Source: Bacillus sp. AZ43 (GTDB lineage: Bacteria > Actinomycetota > Actinomycetes > Mycobacteriales > Geodermatophilaceae). From it: a DNA stretch of 64,000 nt. A program made the position numbers and the translations under genes. The DNA is taken from assembly GCA_004570425.1 (NCBI GenBank), contig SPQJ01000003.1, forward strand, positions 1 through 64,000, given 5' to 3'. Under the pieces are notes generated by a model. The model did no database searches and was not told the origin of the DNA. It worked only from the letters and a program-made list of their open reading frames with translations. Shown one piece after another: positions 31,408 through 41,107 of this stretch (position 1 is its first letter; every line of letters begins with the position of its first letter).

Positions 31408-32412
31408 TCAGTAGCCGGCGCGGGCCCGGCTGCCCCGGCCGGTCTCGGCCCGGATGGTGACGATCCGCCGGACCGCCCGCTCGAGCGCGTAGTCGGCGCT
31501 GGCCGCGGCGCCCTTGACGTCGGCATTGAGCTCGGCGGCCACGCCGATCGCCTGCTGCAGCCCGTCGATGCTCCAGCCCCGTGACTGGGCCTGGGCCTTC
31601 TTGACCTTCCACGGCGGCATCTTCAGCGTGCGGGCCAGTTCGCCGGGGTTGGTGGAGCTGAGCGAGGCGACGCGGGCGGCGGTACGGACGCCGTCGGCGA
31701 TCGCGTCGGCGATGAGCACGTGGGCGACCCCGCGTTCGAGGGCCCAGCGCAGCATCTCGATGGAGCCGGCGCGGTCGCCGACGAGCACCCGCTCGGCCAC
31801 GGTGAAGCCGGTGACCTCGGCCTGGCCCCGGTGGAACCGCGCGACGGCGTCGGCGTCGATGCTGCCGCCGAAGTCGGAGACCAGCTGGCTGGCCGCGGCC
31901 GACAGCTGCCGCAGGTCGTTGCCGATGGCGTCGACCAGCGCGACGACGGCGTCGGGCGCGATGCGGCCGCCGAGCTGCCGGACCTCGTTGCGGACGAAGC
32001 CGGCCAGGTCGCCGGGCGACTTGAGCTTGGGGCACTCGTCGAGCGCCGCCCCCGCGGCGGTGAAGGCCTTGACCAGGGCCTCGTTGCGCTTGCCGCCGAA
32101 GTGGACGATGACCAGCGTCAGGTCGGGGTCGGGGTCCTTCGCGTAGCTCACGAGCGAGTCGGCCAGGGCGGCGGCGCACTCCTGCACGCCGGTGACCACC
32201 ACGAGCCGGTGCCCGCCGAACAGCGAGGGCGCCAGGACGTCGGCCAGCTGGCCGAGCGGCAGCCCGGCGGCGGCGAGCTCGTAGACCTCGGTGTCGGGGT
32301 GGCGGCCGAGCACGGCGTTGCGGACGGCGCCGACCGCGCGGGAGCGCAGCAGCTCCTCCTCGCCCATCACGACGCGCAGCCGGGAGGTGGGTTCCACGGG
32401 TTGGGCCGGCAC
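31408..32412 (-). CDS. holA: DNA polymerase III subunit delta
   Basis: 334 aa. The clamp-loader delta subunit opens the beta clamp. The N-terminal GEEELLRSRAV (nucleotide-binding-like but ATPase-less), LTLVIVHFGGKRNEALVKAF, and C-terminal collar region (WKVKKAQAQSRGWSIDGLQQAIGVAAELNADVKG) match the actinobacterial family. GTG 32412 is the first start in frame. The comEC reading frame as written runs on through this gene in another frame, which is unlikely to be real. The position opposite rpsT is conserved in mycobacteria. Confidence 0.93.
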   Translation of the reverse strand: MPAQPVEPTSRLRVVMGEEELLRSRAVGAVRNAVLGRHPDTEVYELAAAGLPLGQLADVLAPSLFGGHRLVVVTGVQECAAALADSLVSYAKDPDPDLTLVIVHFGGKRNEALVKAFTAAGAALDECPKLKSPGDLAGFVRNEVRQLGGRIAPDAVVALVDAIGNDLRQLSAAASQLVSDFGGSIDADAVARFHRGQAEVTGFTVAERVLVGDRAGSIEMLRWALERGVAHVLIADAIADGVRTAARVASLSSTNPGELARTLKMPPWKVKKAQAQSRGWSIDGLQQAIGVAAELNADVKGAAASADYALERAVRRIVTIRAETGRGSRARAGY

Positions 32413-32465
32413 CCCTGCATGGTGTCACGCGGGGCCGACGATCCGACGCGACGGCGAGGGCCCGG

Positions 32466-34789
32466 TCACCGCTCCCCCGCGCGGCCACGCCCCACCCCTC
32501 GCCGGAGCCGACGACTGCCAGGTCCCCGTCGGTGTCGGTGCGGTGCACGCGCATGCCCGCGCCGGTGAGCCAGGACAGCAGCCGGCCCGCCGGGTGGCCG
32601 TAGGTGTTGCCGGCGCCGACGGAGATGAGCGCGACCCTGGCGCCGCCGGCGGCGAGGAAGTCCGCATCGGCGTCGCCGCTGCCGTGGTGCGGCACCTTGA
32701 GGACGTCGGCCCGGAGGTCGGTGCCCTCGGCGACCAGCCGGGCCTGCGCCTCGGCGCCGAGGTCCCCGGTGAACAGGATGCGCAGGCCGTTCGTCGTGAT
32801 CCGCACGACCAGGGAGAGGTCGTTCGGTTCGGCGGCCGCCACCGCCCGGCCGGGCTCCGGGGCCAGCACCTCCACCGCGACACCGCCGACGGCCCGCCGG
32901 TCGCCGGGCACCAGGACCGCGCGCTGCCCTCCCGCGCGCCGGACGAGGGCGTCGAACGCGCCCGCCCGGTCGTCGGCCGGGGAGAGCGTGCCGGTGGCGA
33001 CCTCGCCGACCGACCGTCCGCTCAGTGCGCCGGCCAGCCCGCCCACGTGGTCGGCGTCCAGGTGCGAGACCAGGACCAGCGGCAAGGTGTCGACGCCCAG
33101 CCGGTCCAGGCACCGGTCCACCGCGCCCACGTCGGGCCCGGCGTCGACGAGCACCCCGGCTCCCGGCCCGGTCGGCAGCAGGAAGGCGTCGCCCTGCCCG
33201 ACGTCGCAGGCGATCGCCACCGCGTCGTCCGGGGGCCAGCCGCGGACGGCCTGCCGGGCCGGCCAGCCCAGGACGACCAGGCCCAGCAGGACCGCGAGGG
33301 CCAGGGGCCGGAGCCGGCGGAACCGCCACAGCGCCCAGCCCACGGCGAGGAGCAGGACGGTCAGGAGCACCGCCCCGCCGGTCCCGGCGACCCAGCCGAC
33401 CGCGCCGTCCGGGACATCCGCCGCACGTGCGGCGACGACGACCAGCCACCGCGTCGGCCACCCCGCGAGCCACACCAGGACGTCGGCGGCGACCGGCAGG
33501 GGCACCCCCACCACCGCGGCCAGCAGGCCGAGCACGGTGGCCGCGGGAACGGCCGGGGCGGCGAGCAGGTTCGCCGGCAGCGAGACGAGGCTGACGGTGC
33601 CCGACAGCCCCGCCACGAGCGGGGCGGTCACCACCCCGGCGGCCGCGCTCACGGCGACCGCGTCGGCCAGCAGCGCCCAGCAGCCACGGTCGCGCAGTAC
33701 CCGGGACCAACCCGGCGCGAGCAGCACGATGCCGCCCGTTGCCGCGACCGACAGGGCGAAGCCCGGATCGACGGCCAACCCCGGATCGAGCAGGAGCAGC
33801 ACGCACACCGCGGCGCAGAGGGACGGGATCGCCGCCCGGGACCTCCCGGAGGCGAGGGCCACGAGGGTCACCGCACCCATGGCCGCGGCGCGCAGCACGC
33901 TCGGTTCCGGCCGGGCGAGAACGACGAACCCGACCAGCGCCAGCCCGGCGACCGCGGCCTGGACCCGCCGGTCGACGGCCCACCGTCGCAGCGGCAGCAG
34001 GACCCCCGCGAGCACGATCGCGACGTTGGCCCCGGACACCGCCGTGAGATGCGCCAGGCCGGCGCGACGGAAGTCCTCCTCCAGGACCGGGTCCATCGCC
34101 GACGTGTCCCCCACGACGAGTCCGGGCAGCAGCCCGGCGGGCCTCGGCTCCAGCACTCGTCGCGCCGAGTCGGCCAGCGCCTCCCGGAGGTCACCCGCGG
34201 CCCCCTGCACCCTGCCGGGGCCGCCCAGGAGGTCGGGCGGTCCGCGGGCGGAGAGCACCGCGACCGCCCCGTCCCCCCGCTCCGGCAGTCCGACGGCGAC
34301 CCGTACGCGTGCCCGCTGGCCCGGCAGCAGCTCGCGCCAGTCCCCGGTGGAGCCGAAGAGCAGGACGGGATCCCGCAGGCCGTACGACTTCTCCGGCCCG
34401 TCGAGACGGCGCACGGTCGCGTCGACGACCACCCGCGGGCCGCCCGGCCCGCCGATCACGTGGGGATCGGCGTCGAGCTCGAGATCGACGGTGACCACCC
34501 GCTCGTCGGCGGCGACCGCTCGCAGCGGCGACCCGTCGCGGTCCCAGCCCCGCACCGCTCCCGACGCGCCGGCGACGGACACACCCGCCAGCACCGTGAG
34601 CGCGAGCGCCGCGACCGGACCGCGCCGGCGGAGGAGCGGAACGGCACCGGCGCAGGCCAGACCCGCCGCGCCGGCCAGCCCTTCCGGCGCGACCCAGGGT
34701 GCGCAGATCGTCGTCACCCACAGCGTGAGGGCGGCCGGGGCGAGCCGGAGGTCCAGCCAGCTCCACCGCGGTTCCGGTGACCGGGTCAC
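32466..34789 (-). CDS. comEC: ComEC/Rec2 family competence protein (3' end ambiguous)
   Basis: About 775 aa. An N-terminal OB-like region and many membrane helices form the Competence domain (HLTAVSGANVAIVLAGVLLPLRR). A C-terminal metallo-beta-lactamase domain (LVSHLDADHVGG, HHGSGDADADF) completes it. It forms the DNA-uptake channel. GTG 34789 overlaps the comEA stop (GTGA). No stop occurs in this frame near the expected end; it stays open to 31262 through all of holA. One extra G in the five-C run at 32474-32478 would bring TGA 32466-32468 into frame right after GWGVAAR. I therefore end it there and suspect a one-base deletion or sequence error. Confidence 0.85.
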
Positions 34790-35589
34790 ACCGTCACCAG
34801 CTCCGCCAGCTCGGCCGCGATCGCCGGGCCGATGCCCGGGACGTCGTCGAGCTCGTCGACGCTGCGGAACGGGCCCTGCCGCTGGCGGTGCTCGACGATC
34901 CGCTGCGCGAGCACCGGCCCGATCCCGGGGAGGGCGTCCAGGTCGGCGACCCCGGCGGTGTTGAGGTCGACCAGGCCGCCCGGCCCGCTCGCCGCTGCAG
35001 CACCACCGGCCGACGGTGGGCCGGGCACCCCGACCGCGAGCTGCTCGCCGTCCGCCACGACGGCGGCGAGGTTGACCGAGGCCGGGTCCGCGTCGGGCAG
35101 GAGCCCGCCGGCGGCGGCGATCGCGTCCGCCACGCGGGACCCCGACGGCAAGGTCACGAGCCCCGGGGTGACGACCTGCCCGACCACCGAGACCACGACG
35201 GTCGGCGACGTCTCGGCGACCTCTCCCACGGTGGGGCTGGCAGGAGTGCTCGAGACCACCGGTGCCCCCCGCACGGGTTCCACCCGCGGACGGTCCAGCC
35301 ATGTCCAGCCGGCCAGCAGGGCTGCAGCCAGCAACGCAGCGACCCAGAGGGAGCGCGCTCCCGGTCGCCCCGGGTCCCAGCGGGTCTCCGGCCCGGGCGC
35401 GCGGTGCCGCCCGATGCCCGTGGGCAGGCCCGGATCGGCCTCCTCCCCCGTGGTCAGCGGCTCGGTGACCACCGCGTCGTCCGGGTCCTCCGGGACCCAC
35501 CCGCCGGGACCCGTCCGCTCGTCGAGCAGGAGCCGCAGGCGTGCCCGGATGACGTCGGCGTCGTCGCTGCGGCGGGAGGAGAAGGGCAC
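34786..35589 (-). CDS. comEA: ComEA family helix-hairpin-helix DNA-binding protein
   Basis: 267 aa. A charged cytoplasmic N-terminus is followed by one membrane helix (SLWVAALLAAALLAGWTWL, about 80-98), an SLBB domain (VVVSVVGQVVTPGLVTLPSGSRVADAI) and a C-terminal double helix-hairpin-helix (VDLNTAGVADLDALPGIGPVLAQRIVEHR). This is the layout of the DNA receptor for transformation. It overlaps comEC by four bases. In actinobacteria natural competence is rarely shown, so activity is uncertain. GTG 35589 start. Confidence 0.92.
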   Translation of the reverse strand: MPFSSRRSDDADVIRARLRLLLDERTGPGGWVPEDPDDAVVTEPLTTGEEADPGLPTGIGRHRAPGPETRWDPGRPGARSLWVAALLAAALLAGWTWLDRPRVEPVRGAPVVSSTPASPTVGEVAETSPTVVVSVVGQVVTPGLVTLPSGSRVADAIAAAGGLLPDADPASVNLAAVVADGEQLAVGVPGPPSAGGAAAASGPGGLVDLNTAGVADLDALPGIGPVLAQRIVEHRQRQGPFRSVDELDDVPGIGPAIAAELAELVTV

Positions 35590-35686
35590 GTCCGGGACGC
35601 TAGGGAGCCCGGCACCCCACGACCGCCGCGCGAGCGGATCTGTGGACGGGGCGTGCGGCTGTGGACGACGGGCGGTGTGCCGTCGG

Positions 35687-35709
35687 GCCCGGGGAGCAGG
35701 CTCCCGGGC
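35687..35709 (-). terminator. Hairpin downstream of degV
   Basis: GCCCGGGGAG and CTCCCGGGC pair around a CAGG loop with one bulged G. It lies 22 nt past the degV stop codon, separating degV from comEA. Confidence 0.55.
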
Positions 35710-35730
35710 ATGCCGTACCGCTGCCTGCGC

Positions 35731-36615
35731 TCAGCCGCCCGTCGGCTGCGACGCCTCGTCGGGCTCCCGCCAGAACGGCGCCACGACGATGCCCACCGCC
35801 CCCGGCCCGACGTGCGCCCCGATGGCGGCGCCGAGCTCGCTCACGTGCAGCTCGCGCAGCTGGGGCAGCCGGTCCCGGACCTCGGCGGCGAGCCGCTCGG
35901 CACGCTCGGGAGCGGCCAGGTGGTGCACGGCGACGGAGACCGGCCCCTCGCCGGCGAACTCGACCGCGCGCTGGACGAGCCGGTGCATGGCGCGGGCGGA
36001 CGTGCGGACCTTCTCCAGCGGGACGACGCGCCCGTCCTGGACGTGGAGGACGGGCTTCACCGCGAGAGCCGAGCCGAGCACCGCGGCCGCCGAGCCGATC
36101 CGGCCGCCCCGCCGCAGGTGCTCCAGGGTGTCGACGACGAAGAGCGTGCGGGTCGCCGCCGCGGTCTCGCGGGCGGAGCGGGCCACCGTGGCGGCGTCGG
36201 CATCCGCGGCCGCCGAGCGGGCGGCCGCCAGGACGGCGAACCCCGATCCCATGGCCGCCGAGCGGGAGTCGACGACGGTGACGATGTGCTCACCGACCTG
36301 GGAGGCGGCCAGGCGCGCGGCATCCGCCGTGCTGGACAGCTCCGACGACAGGTGGATCGACACCAGCTGGTCGGCGCCCTCGTCCAGCGCCTTGCGGTAG
36401 GCCGCCACGAAGTCGCCCGGCGTCGGCCGCGATGTCGAGACGGTCTGCCCGCGCACCGACAAGGCGCGGGAGACGTCGTCCGGCGCGATGTCCCAGCCTT
36501 CCCGGCCCGAGCGCCCGGCGAGCACCACGTACAGCGGGACGACGTGGATGCCGTAGCCCTCGACGAGTTCGGCCGGGAGGTACGCCGTCGAATCGGTGAC
36601 TACGGCGACGGACAC
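35731..36615 (-). CDS. DegV family fatty-acid-binding protein
   Basis: 294 aa. The N-terminal VAVVTDSTAYLP, STSRPTPGDF and IHLSSELSSTADAA segments are the DegV signature. The family binds a long-chain fatty acid and supplies it to fatty-acid kinase (FakB role). A GGRIG segment (RRGGRIGSAAAVLGSALAVKPVL) in the C-terminal half contacts the lipid tail. GTG 36615 start. A gene for FakA is not in the window. It sits downstream of the histidine phosphatase with a 65-nt gap. Confidence 0.9.
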   Translation of the reverse strand: MSVAVVTDSTAYLPAELVEGYGIHVVPLYVVLAGRSGREGWDIAPDDVSRALSVRGQTVSTSRPTPGDFVAAYRKALDEGADQLVSIHLSSELSSTADAARLAASQVGEHIVTVVDSRSAAMGSGFAVLAAARSAAADADAATVARSARETAAATRTLFVVDTLEHLRRGGRIGSAAAVLGSALAVKPVLHVQDGRVVPLEKVRTSARAMHRLVQRAVEFAGEGPVSVAVHHLAAPERAERLAAEVRDRLPQLRELHVSELGAAIGAHVGPGAVGIVVAPFWREPDEASQPTGG

Positions 36616-36680
36616 CGGGCGAGGCTAACCCCCGACGGCCGGCCGCCCGCCGGAGGTGCACGCGGCGGGTCCGCAGCGGC

Positions 36681-37403
36681 TCACGGGACGGCGTCGGCGT
36701 CCTGGGCCGGCGGTGGCGCGTCCTCGGGGGTGGTGGACCCGGCGGACCCCTCCCGCAGGCGCCCCTCCGGGCGGGGCTGGACGCCGACGTTGTGCCGCAG
36801 CAGCCGCCAGCGCCCGCCCTGGACCACCAGCTCGCTCCAGGCGCAGTTGGCGAGCGGGCCGAACACCCGGCGGTGGTCGGACCCGAGGTCCAGGAGCCGC
36901 TCGATCAGGCGACCGGCCGTGCCCCCGTGGGTGACCACGACGGCCACACCGGCCGGAGGCAGGTCGGCCAGGGCCTCGATCACCCGCTCGGACACCGCCG
37001 CGGGCTCCTCGCCTCCGCGGCCGCGCACCGGGCGGCCGGCGGTCCAGTCGGCGTACTGCTCTGGGAAGCGGTCGGCCACCTCGGCGCGCGTCAGTCCCTC
37101 CCAGGAGCCCATGCCGTGCTCGCGGAGGCGCTCGTCGAGCCGGAGTGGCACACCGAGCAGCCCGGCGAGCGTCCCGGCCGTCTCGGCGGCACGGCTGAGG
37201 TCGCTGGAGGCCACCACGGTGTCCTCCGGCACGAGCCCGGCCGCCAGGTACGGCGCGGCCTCGGCGGCCTGCCGGCGGCCGGTGGCGTCCAGCGGCGGGT
37301 CCAGCTGGCCCTGGAAGCGCCCCGCGGCGTTCCACTCCGTGCGGCCGTGCCGCCACAGGAGCAGCCGGGGCACCGGGAGGTCGGGCAGGGGGCCGGCGGT
37401 CAC
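36681..37403 (-). CDS. Histidine phosphatase family protein
   Basis: 240 aa. The catalytic motif LLLWRHGRTEWN (phospho-acceptor His in RHG) is near residue 18. The second His is in VVVTHGGTAG and an acid in LREHGMGSWEG. In mycobacteria the gene at this position after rsfS (Rv2419c) is glucosyl-3-phosphoglycerate phosphatase, so a similar role is possible, but the next gene of that pathway is not seen here. GTG 37403 overlaps the rsfS stop (GTGA). The last 30 residues are Pro/Glu-rich and probably disordered. Confidence 0.88.
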   Translation of the reverse strand: MTAGPLPDLPVPRLLLWRHGRTEWNAAGRFQGQLDPPLDATGRRQAAEAAPYLAAGLVPEDTVVASSDLSRAAETAGTLAGLLGVPLRLDERLREHGMGSWEGLTRAEVADRFPEQYADWTAGRPVRGRGGEEPAAVSERVIEALADLPPAGVAVVVTHGGTAGRLIERLLDLGSDHRRVFGPLANCAWSELVVQGGRWRLLRHNVGVQPRPEGRLREGSAGSTTPEDAPPPAQDADAVP

Positions 37404-37807
37404 CGGCCGGCCGTCTCCCCGTCGCCGCTCGCGGGGGACGGCGGGGCCGCGCTGTCCTCGAACGGGATGGTCGGGCAGTCCTTCCACAGCCGCTCGAGGG
37501 CGTAGTAGGCGCGCTCCTCGGCGTGCTGCACGTGCACCACCACGTCGACGAAGTCGAGCAGGACCCACCGGGCCTCGTTGACGCCCTCGCGGCGCACCGG
37601 CTTGACGCCGTGCTTGCGGAGGCGTGCCTCCACCTCGTCGACGATGGCCTGGACCTGGCGCTCGTTGGGCGCCGAGGCCAGCACGAAGGCGTCGGTGATG
37701 GCGAGCCGGTCGCTCACGTCGACGATCGAGACGTCGGTGGCGAGCTTGTCCGCAGCCGCCTGAGCGGCGAGCAGCGCGGTGTCCCGCGCCTCGGCCGAGG
37801 CGGTCAT
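37400..37807 (-). CDS. rsfS: Ribosomal silencing factor RsfS
   Basis: 135 aa. It binds L14 and blocks subunit joining in slow growth. The core [38 protein letters not shown] and the [21 protein letters not shown] end are diagnostic (old names YbeB, Iojap). ATG 37807 overlaps the nadD stop (ATGA), with GGAGG upstream. It is in the conserved nadD-rsfS-phosphatase operon. Confidence 0.95.
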   Translation of the reverse strand: MTASAEARDTALLAAQAAADKLATDVSIVDVSDRLAITDAFVLASAPNERQVQAIVDEVEARLRKHGVKPVRREGVNEARWVLLDFVDVVVHVQHAEERAYYALERLWKDCPTIPFEDSAAPPSPASGDGETAGR

Positions 37808-38472
37808 CGGGGTACCTCCTGGAGGGAGTCGTCGGGGGGCTGGCTGTCGGGGTGGCGGGTGGCGTCCGGAGTGGGCCGGCGCGGCACCTCGCGGTAGAGC
37901 GCCCGCTTCTCGATGTACTGGACGACGCCGTCCGGCACGAGGTACCAGACCGGCATCCCGCGGCCGACCCGGTCGCGGCAGTCGGTGGAGCTGATCGCGA
38001 GCGCCGGCACCTCGACCAGGCTCACGACACCCTCGGGCAGGTGCGCGTCCGCGAGGTGGAACCCGGGCCGGGTCACCCCGATGAAGTGGGCCAGGTCGAA
38101 CAACTGCTGGTTGTCCCGCCAGCTGACGATCTGGGCCAGGGCGTCGGCGCCGGTGATGAAGAACAGCTCGGCGTCGGGCCGCTGCTGGCGGAGGTCGGTC
38201 AGCGTGTCGATGGTGTAGGTCGGTCCGCCGCGGTCGATGTCCACCCGGCTCACCGAGAACCGCGGGTTCGACGCCGTCGCGATGACGGTCATGAGGTAAC
38301 GGTCCTCGGCGGGGCTGACCGCGCGCTCGCTCTTCTGCCACGGCTGGCCGGTCGGCACGAAGATGACCTCGTCCAGGCCGAACAGCCCGGCGACCTCGCT
38401 GGCCGCCACGAGGTGCCCGTGGTGGATCGGGTCGAACGTCCCGCCCATGATCCCGACCCGGCCACCTGCCAC
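37804..38472 (-). CDS. nadD: Nicotinate-nucleotide adenylyltransferase
   Basis: 222 aa. The nucleotidyltransferase motif [15 protein letters not shown] (H-x-G-H type) opens the protein, and [14 protein letters not shown] (ISSTxxR) closes the active site. It converts nicotinate mononucleotide to deamido-NAD. GTG 38472 start. The C-terminal 30 residues ([18 protein letters not shown]) extend beyond the fold and look disordered. First gene of a tightly overlapping operon. Confidence 0.96.
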   Translation of the reverse strand: MAGGRVGIMGGTFDPIHHGHLVAASEVAGLFGLDEVIFVPTGQPWQKSERAVSPAEDRYLMTVIATASNPRFSVSRVDIDRGGPTYTIDTLTDLRQQRPDAELFFITGADALAQIVSWRDNQQLFDLAHFIGVTRPGFHLADAHLPEGVVSLVEVPALAISSTDCRDRVGRGMPVWYLVPDGVVQYIEKRALYREVPRRPTPDATRHPDSQPPDDSLQEVPR

Positions 38473-38705
38473 CGGGAAAGCCTATCCGGCACCGCCGGGG
38501 CCGGCCCCGTCAGGACCGGCCCCGGACGGCGACGCCGGTCCCGGGAGGGTCGCGCCGCCGCGACCGGCTCCCCCGTGCAGCCGGTCACGATCCGGCCGTG
38601 CGTCGCCGCACGGATGGTGCAGCGCGGTCAGCTGCCCCGGCGCCGTCCTGCCCAACGCACGACTGCGCGCGGGGTTACGACCGGCCCGGCGAGTCGCGGT
38701 GTGTC

Positions 38706-38760
38706 GGTCGACACGGCGACAGGTCGACAGGGCGCCTCGTCGACGAGGCGACCGGTCGAC
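38706..38760. repeat. Four GTCGAC cores at exact 16-bp spacing, with an 18-bp palindrome
   Basis: GTCGAC occurs at 38707, 38723, 38739 and 38755, each 16 bp apart. The third is the centre of a perfect palindrome (38733-38750, CGCCTCG-based arms). The array lies just after the VWA gene stop (38769) and about 235 bp upstream of nadD. It may be a terminator plus tandem repeat, or a set of same-face binding sites. The remaining 38473-38705 shows nothing I can name. Confidence 0.65.
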
Positions 38761-38768
38761 CCGTCGTC

Positions 38769-40196
38769 TCAGAGCGTGGTGACGAAGTCGGCGAGCTGGG
38801 CGGCGTTCCGGCACTCCACCATGTCGATGACCTCGCCGTACCGGGTGGCCGCGGAGTCCCCGCTCCCCCACAGCCGCCGCGGCTCGGGGTTGAGCCAGTG
38901 CGCCGAGCGGGACCGGCGCACCAGGTCGGCCAGGACCGGGAGTCCCGGCTGGCGGTAGTTGGTCCGGCCGTCACCGAGCACCAGCAGCGACGTCTTCGGC
39001 CCCACGGCCGAGGCCCACCGGTCGGCGAACACCTCGAACGCGGTGCCGTAGTCGCTGTGCCCGTCGAACCCGACGACGTCGGCCTCCCGGCCGATCCGGG
39101 CGATCGCGTCGGCGACGTCCACCCCCGGCCGGAAGAACCGGGTCACCTCGTCGGTGCTGTCGACGAAGGCGAAGGCCCGCACGCCGGTGAAGTGCTCGCG
39201 GAGCGCCTGGGTCAGCATCAGCGTGAAGTGGCTGAAGCCGGCGACCGAGCCGCTGACGTCGCAGAGCACCACGAGCTCGGGCTTGTGCACCTTGCGCGGC
39301 CGGTGGTGGGTCACGACGGGCACCCCACCGGTGCCCAGGGACGCGCGGACGGTCTTGCGGAAGTCCAGCCGGCCCTCCCGGCCCAGCCGCCGGCGGGCCG
39401 ACAGCCGCACCGCCAGCCGCCGCGCCAGCGGGGCCACCGCCCGGCGCAGCTCGGCCAGGTCGCTCGCCTGCGCGCGCAGGAAGTCGACCTGGTCGGCCAG
39501 CGGGCGCACGGCGTTCTTCGCGACCTTGTCCCGCCCCTTCTCCGCCGCCGTCCGCCGGCGCACCTCCGACTCGATCGCGCCCTTGAGCGCGGCCAGCCGC
39601 TCACGGATCGTCTGCCGGGCCACCTGCTCCGCCAGCCCGCCGCGGTCGCCCTCGGCGAGCAGCCCGACCAGCAGCTGGGAGACCAGCGTGTCCGGCGACA
39701 GCGCCCGCAGCACGCGGTAGCTGAAGAACGACTGGCCCGAGGGCGAGGGCTGTCCCCGGCCGAGCAGCTCCACGGCCTGCCGGGCGAACCGGCGCAGCTC
39801 CTCCTCGTCCCCGTCCAGCAGCAGCTGCAGCAGCCGGTCGCGCATCAGGGCGGCCAGGTCGGCGTCCGACCCCGGCACGTCCAGCGTCGACTCCCCCGGC
39901 TCCCCGTCCGGCTCGCCGTCCCCGTCGGCGGCCTCCGCCGTCCGGGGGCGGTCCGACAGCGGCCACCACAGGTCGAAGAGGACGTCGTACGTGGGGCGCT
40001 GCGCGGCCCGCTGGAGCAGGACGGCGGCCAGCCCGTGCCGCAGCTGCTCGCGGTCGAGCAGGTCGACCACGGTCAGGATCTCCGCGGCGTCGACCGCCTG
40101 GCTGATGCCGACCGGGATGCCCGCCTCCCGCACCGCCCGGACGAAGCCGTCCAGGTGCCCGGCCAGACCTCCGGACGACGTCGCCGGCGCGGACAT
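38769..40196 (-). CDS. VWA domain (CoxE-like) protein
   Basis: 475 aa. An N-terminal helical region is followed by the VWA_CoxE domain with a complete metal site start DVSGSVAGFS (DxSxS) and GHSDYGTAFEVF. The middle has a long basic helical segment. With MoxR ATPases, such proteins act as chaperone pairs that mature metalloenzymes or other complexes, as in carbon monoxide dehydrogenase maturation. ATG 40196 overlaps the MoxR stop by one base (TGATG). No client enzyme is adjacent. Confidence 0.88.
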   Translation of the reverse strand: MSAPATSSGGLAGHLDGFVRAVREAGIPVGISQAVDAAEILTVVDLLDREQLRHGLAAVLLQRAAQRPTYDVLFDLWWPLSDRPRTAEAADGDGEPDGEPGESTLDVPGSDADLAALMRDRLLQLLLDGDEEELRRFARQAVELLGRGQPSPSGQSFFSYRVLRALSPDTLVSQLLVGLLAEGDRGGLAEQVARQTIRERLAALKGAIESEVRRRTAAEKGRDKVAKNAVRPLADQVDFLRAQASDLAELRRAVAPLARRLAVRLSARRRLGREGRLDFRKTVRASLGTGGVPVVTHHRPRKVHKPELVVLCDVSGSVAGFSHFTLMLTQALREHFTGVRAFAFVDSTDEVTRFFRPGVDVADAIARIGREADVVGFDGHSDYGTAFEVFADRWASAVGPKTSLLVLGDGRTNYRQPGLPVLADLVRRSRSAHWLNPEPRRLWGSGDSAATRYGEVIDMVECRNAAQLADFVTTL

Positions 40197-41077
40197 CAGT
40201 TGAGCCGCAGCTCGGCGGCGGCCCGGTCCTGGTCGCTCGCGTGCTTGAGCACCACGCCCAGGGTCGCGCTGACCGCGGACTCGTCCAGGGTGTCCAGGCC
40301 CAGCTCGAGCAGCGTCTGCGCCCAGTCGAGGGTCTCCGAGATCGACGGCGACTTCTTCAGCTCCAGCGCCCGCAGCGCGCGCACGGTGCGCACCAGCTGC
40401 TCGGCGAGGCCGGGCGCCAGGTCCGGCACGCGGGAGAGCACGATCTCCTGCTCCCGCTCGGCCGACGGGTAGTCCAGCGCGAGGTAGAGGCAGCGCCGCT
40501 TGAGCGCCTCGGACAGCTCGCGCGTGGCGTTGGACGTGAGCACCACCATCGGGCGCCGGGTGGCCACGACGGTGCCGAGCTCGGGGATGGTCACCTGGAA
40601 GTCGGACAGGACCTCGAGCAGCAGGCCCTCGACCTCGACGTCGGCCTTGTCGGTCTCGTCGATGAGCAGGACGGTGGGGTCGGTGCGCCGGATCGCCGTC
40701 AGCAGCGGCCGGGAGAGCAGGAACTCCTCGCCGAAGATGTCGTCGTGCACGGTGTCCCAGTCGGCGCCGTCGGTGCCCTGCGAGGCCTGGATGCGCAGCA
40801 GCTGCTTCTTGTAGTTCCACTCGTAGAGCGCCCGCGCCTCGTCGAGGCCCTCGTAGCACTGCAGCCGGATGAGCTCCGAGCCGGTCGCGGTCGCCAGCGC
40901 CTTGGCCAGCTCGGTCTTGCCCGTGCCGGCCGGGCCCTCCACCAGCAGCGGCTTGCCGAGCCGGTCGGCCAGGAAGACCGTGGTGGCGATCTGCGCGTCG
41001 GGCAGGTAGCCGGCGGTCGCCAGCCGCTTGCCGACGTCGGCGACCGAGGAGAACTGCGGGGACTGCAGGCGGGGCAT
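40196..41077 (-). CDS. MoxR family AAA+ ATPase
   Basis: 293 aa. Walker A GPAGTGKTELAKALA is at about 49-62 and Walker B VLLIDETDKAD at about 136. Sensor 1 is LTSNATRELSEALKRRC with the arginine finger region, followed by the small lid domain. This subgroup pairs with CoxE-type VWA proteins, and the VWA gene follows with a one-base overlap. ATG 41077 start. It lies 30 nt downstream of proA but is likely a separate unit in function. Confidence 0.92.
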   Translation of the reverse strand: MPRLQSPQFSSVADVGKRLATAGYLPDAQIATTVFLADRLGKPLLVEGPAGTGKTELAKALATATGSELIRLQCYEGLDEARALYEWNYKKQLLRIQASQGTDGADWDTVHDDIFGEEFLLSRPLLTAIRRTDPTVLLIDETDKADVEVEGLLLEVLSDFQVTIPELGTVVATRRPMVVLTSNATRELSEALKRRCLYLALDYPSAEREQEIVLSRVPDLAPGLAEQLVRTVRALRALELKKSPSISETLDWAQTLLELGLDTLDESAVSATLGVVLKHASDQDRAAAELRLN

Positions 41078-41107
41078 GGGGCTCCTCGGCTCGCGCGGGG
41101 TGGGACG

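Noticed and set aside
31262-35500. A 1412-residue fused ComEC-like protein extending through holA
   Set aside because: The C-terminal 400 residues are a shadow of holA with no domain character, and one base restores a TGA at the expected ComEC end.
35640-35680. Origin-like repeats (two CTGTGGAC-type strings upstream of comEA)
   Set aside because: Only two short copies, without DnaA-box consensus or AT-rich DNA; more likely chance.
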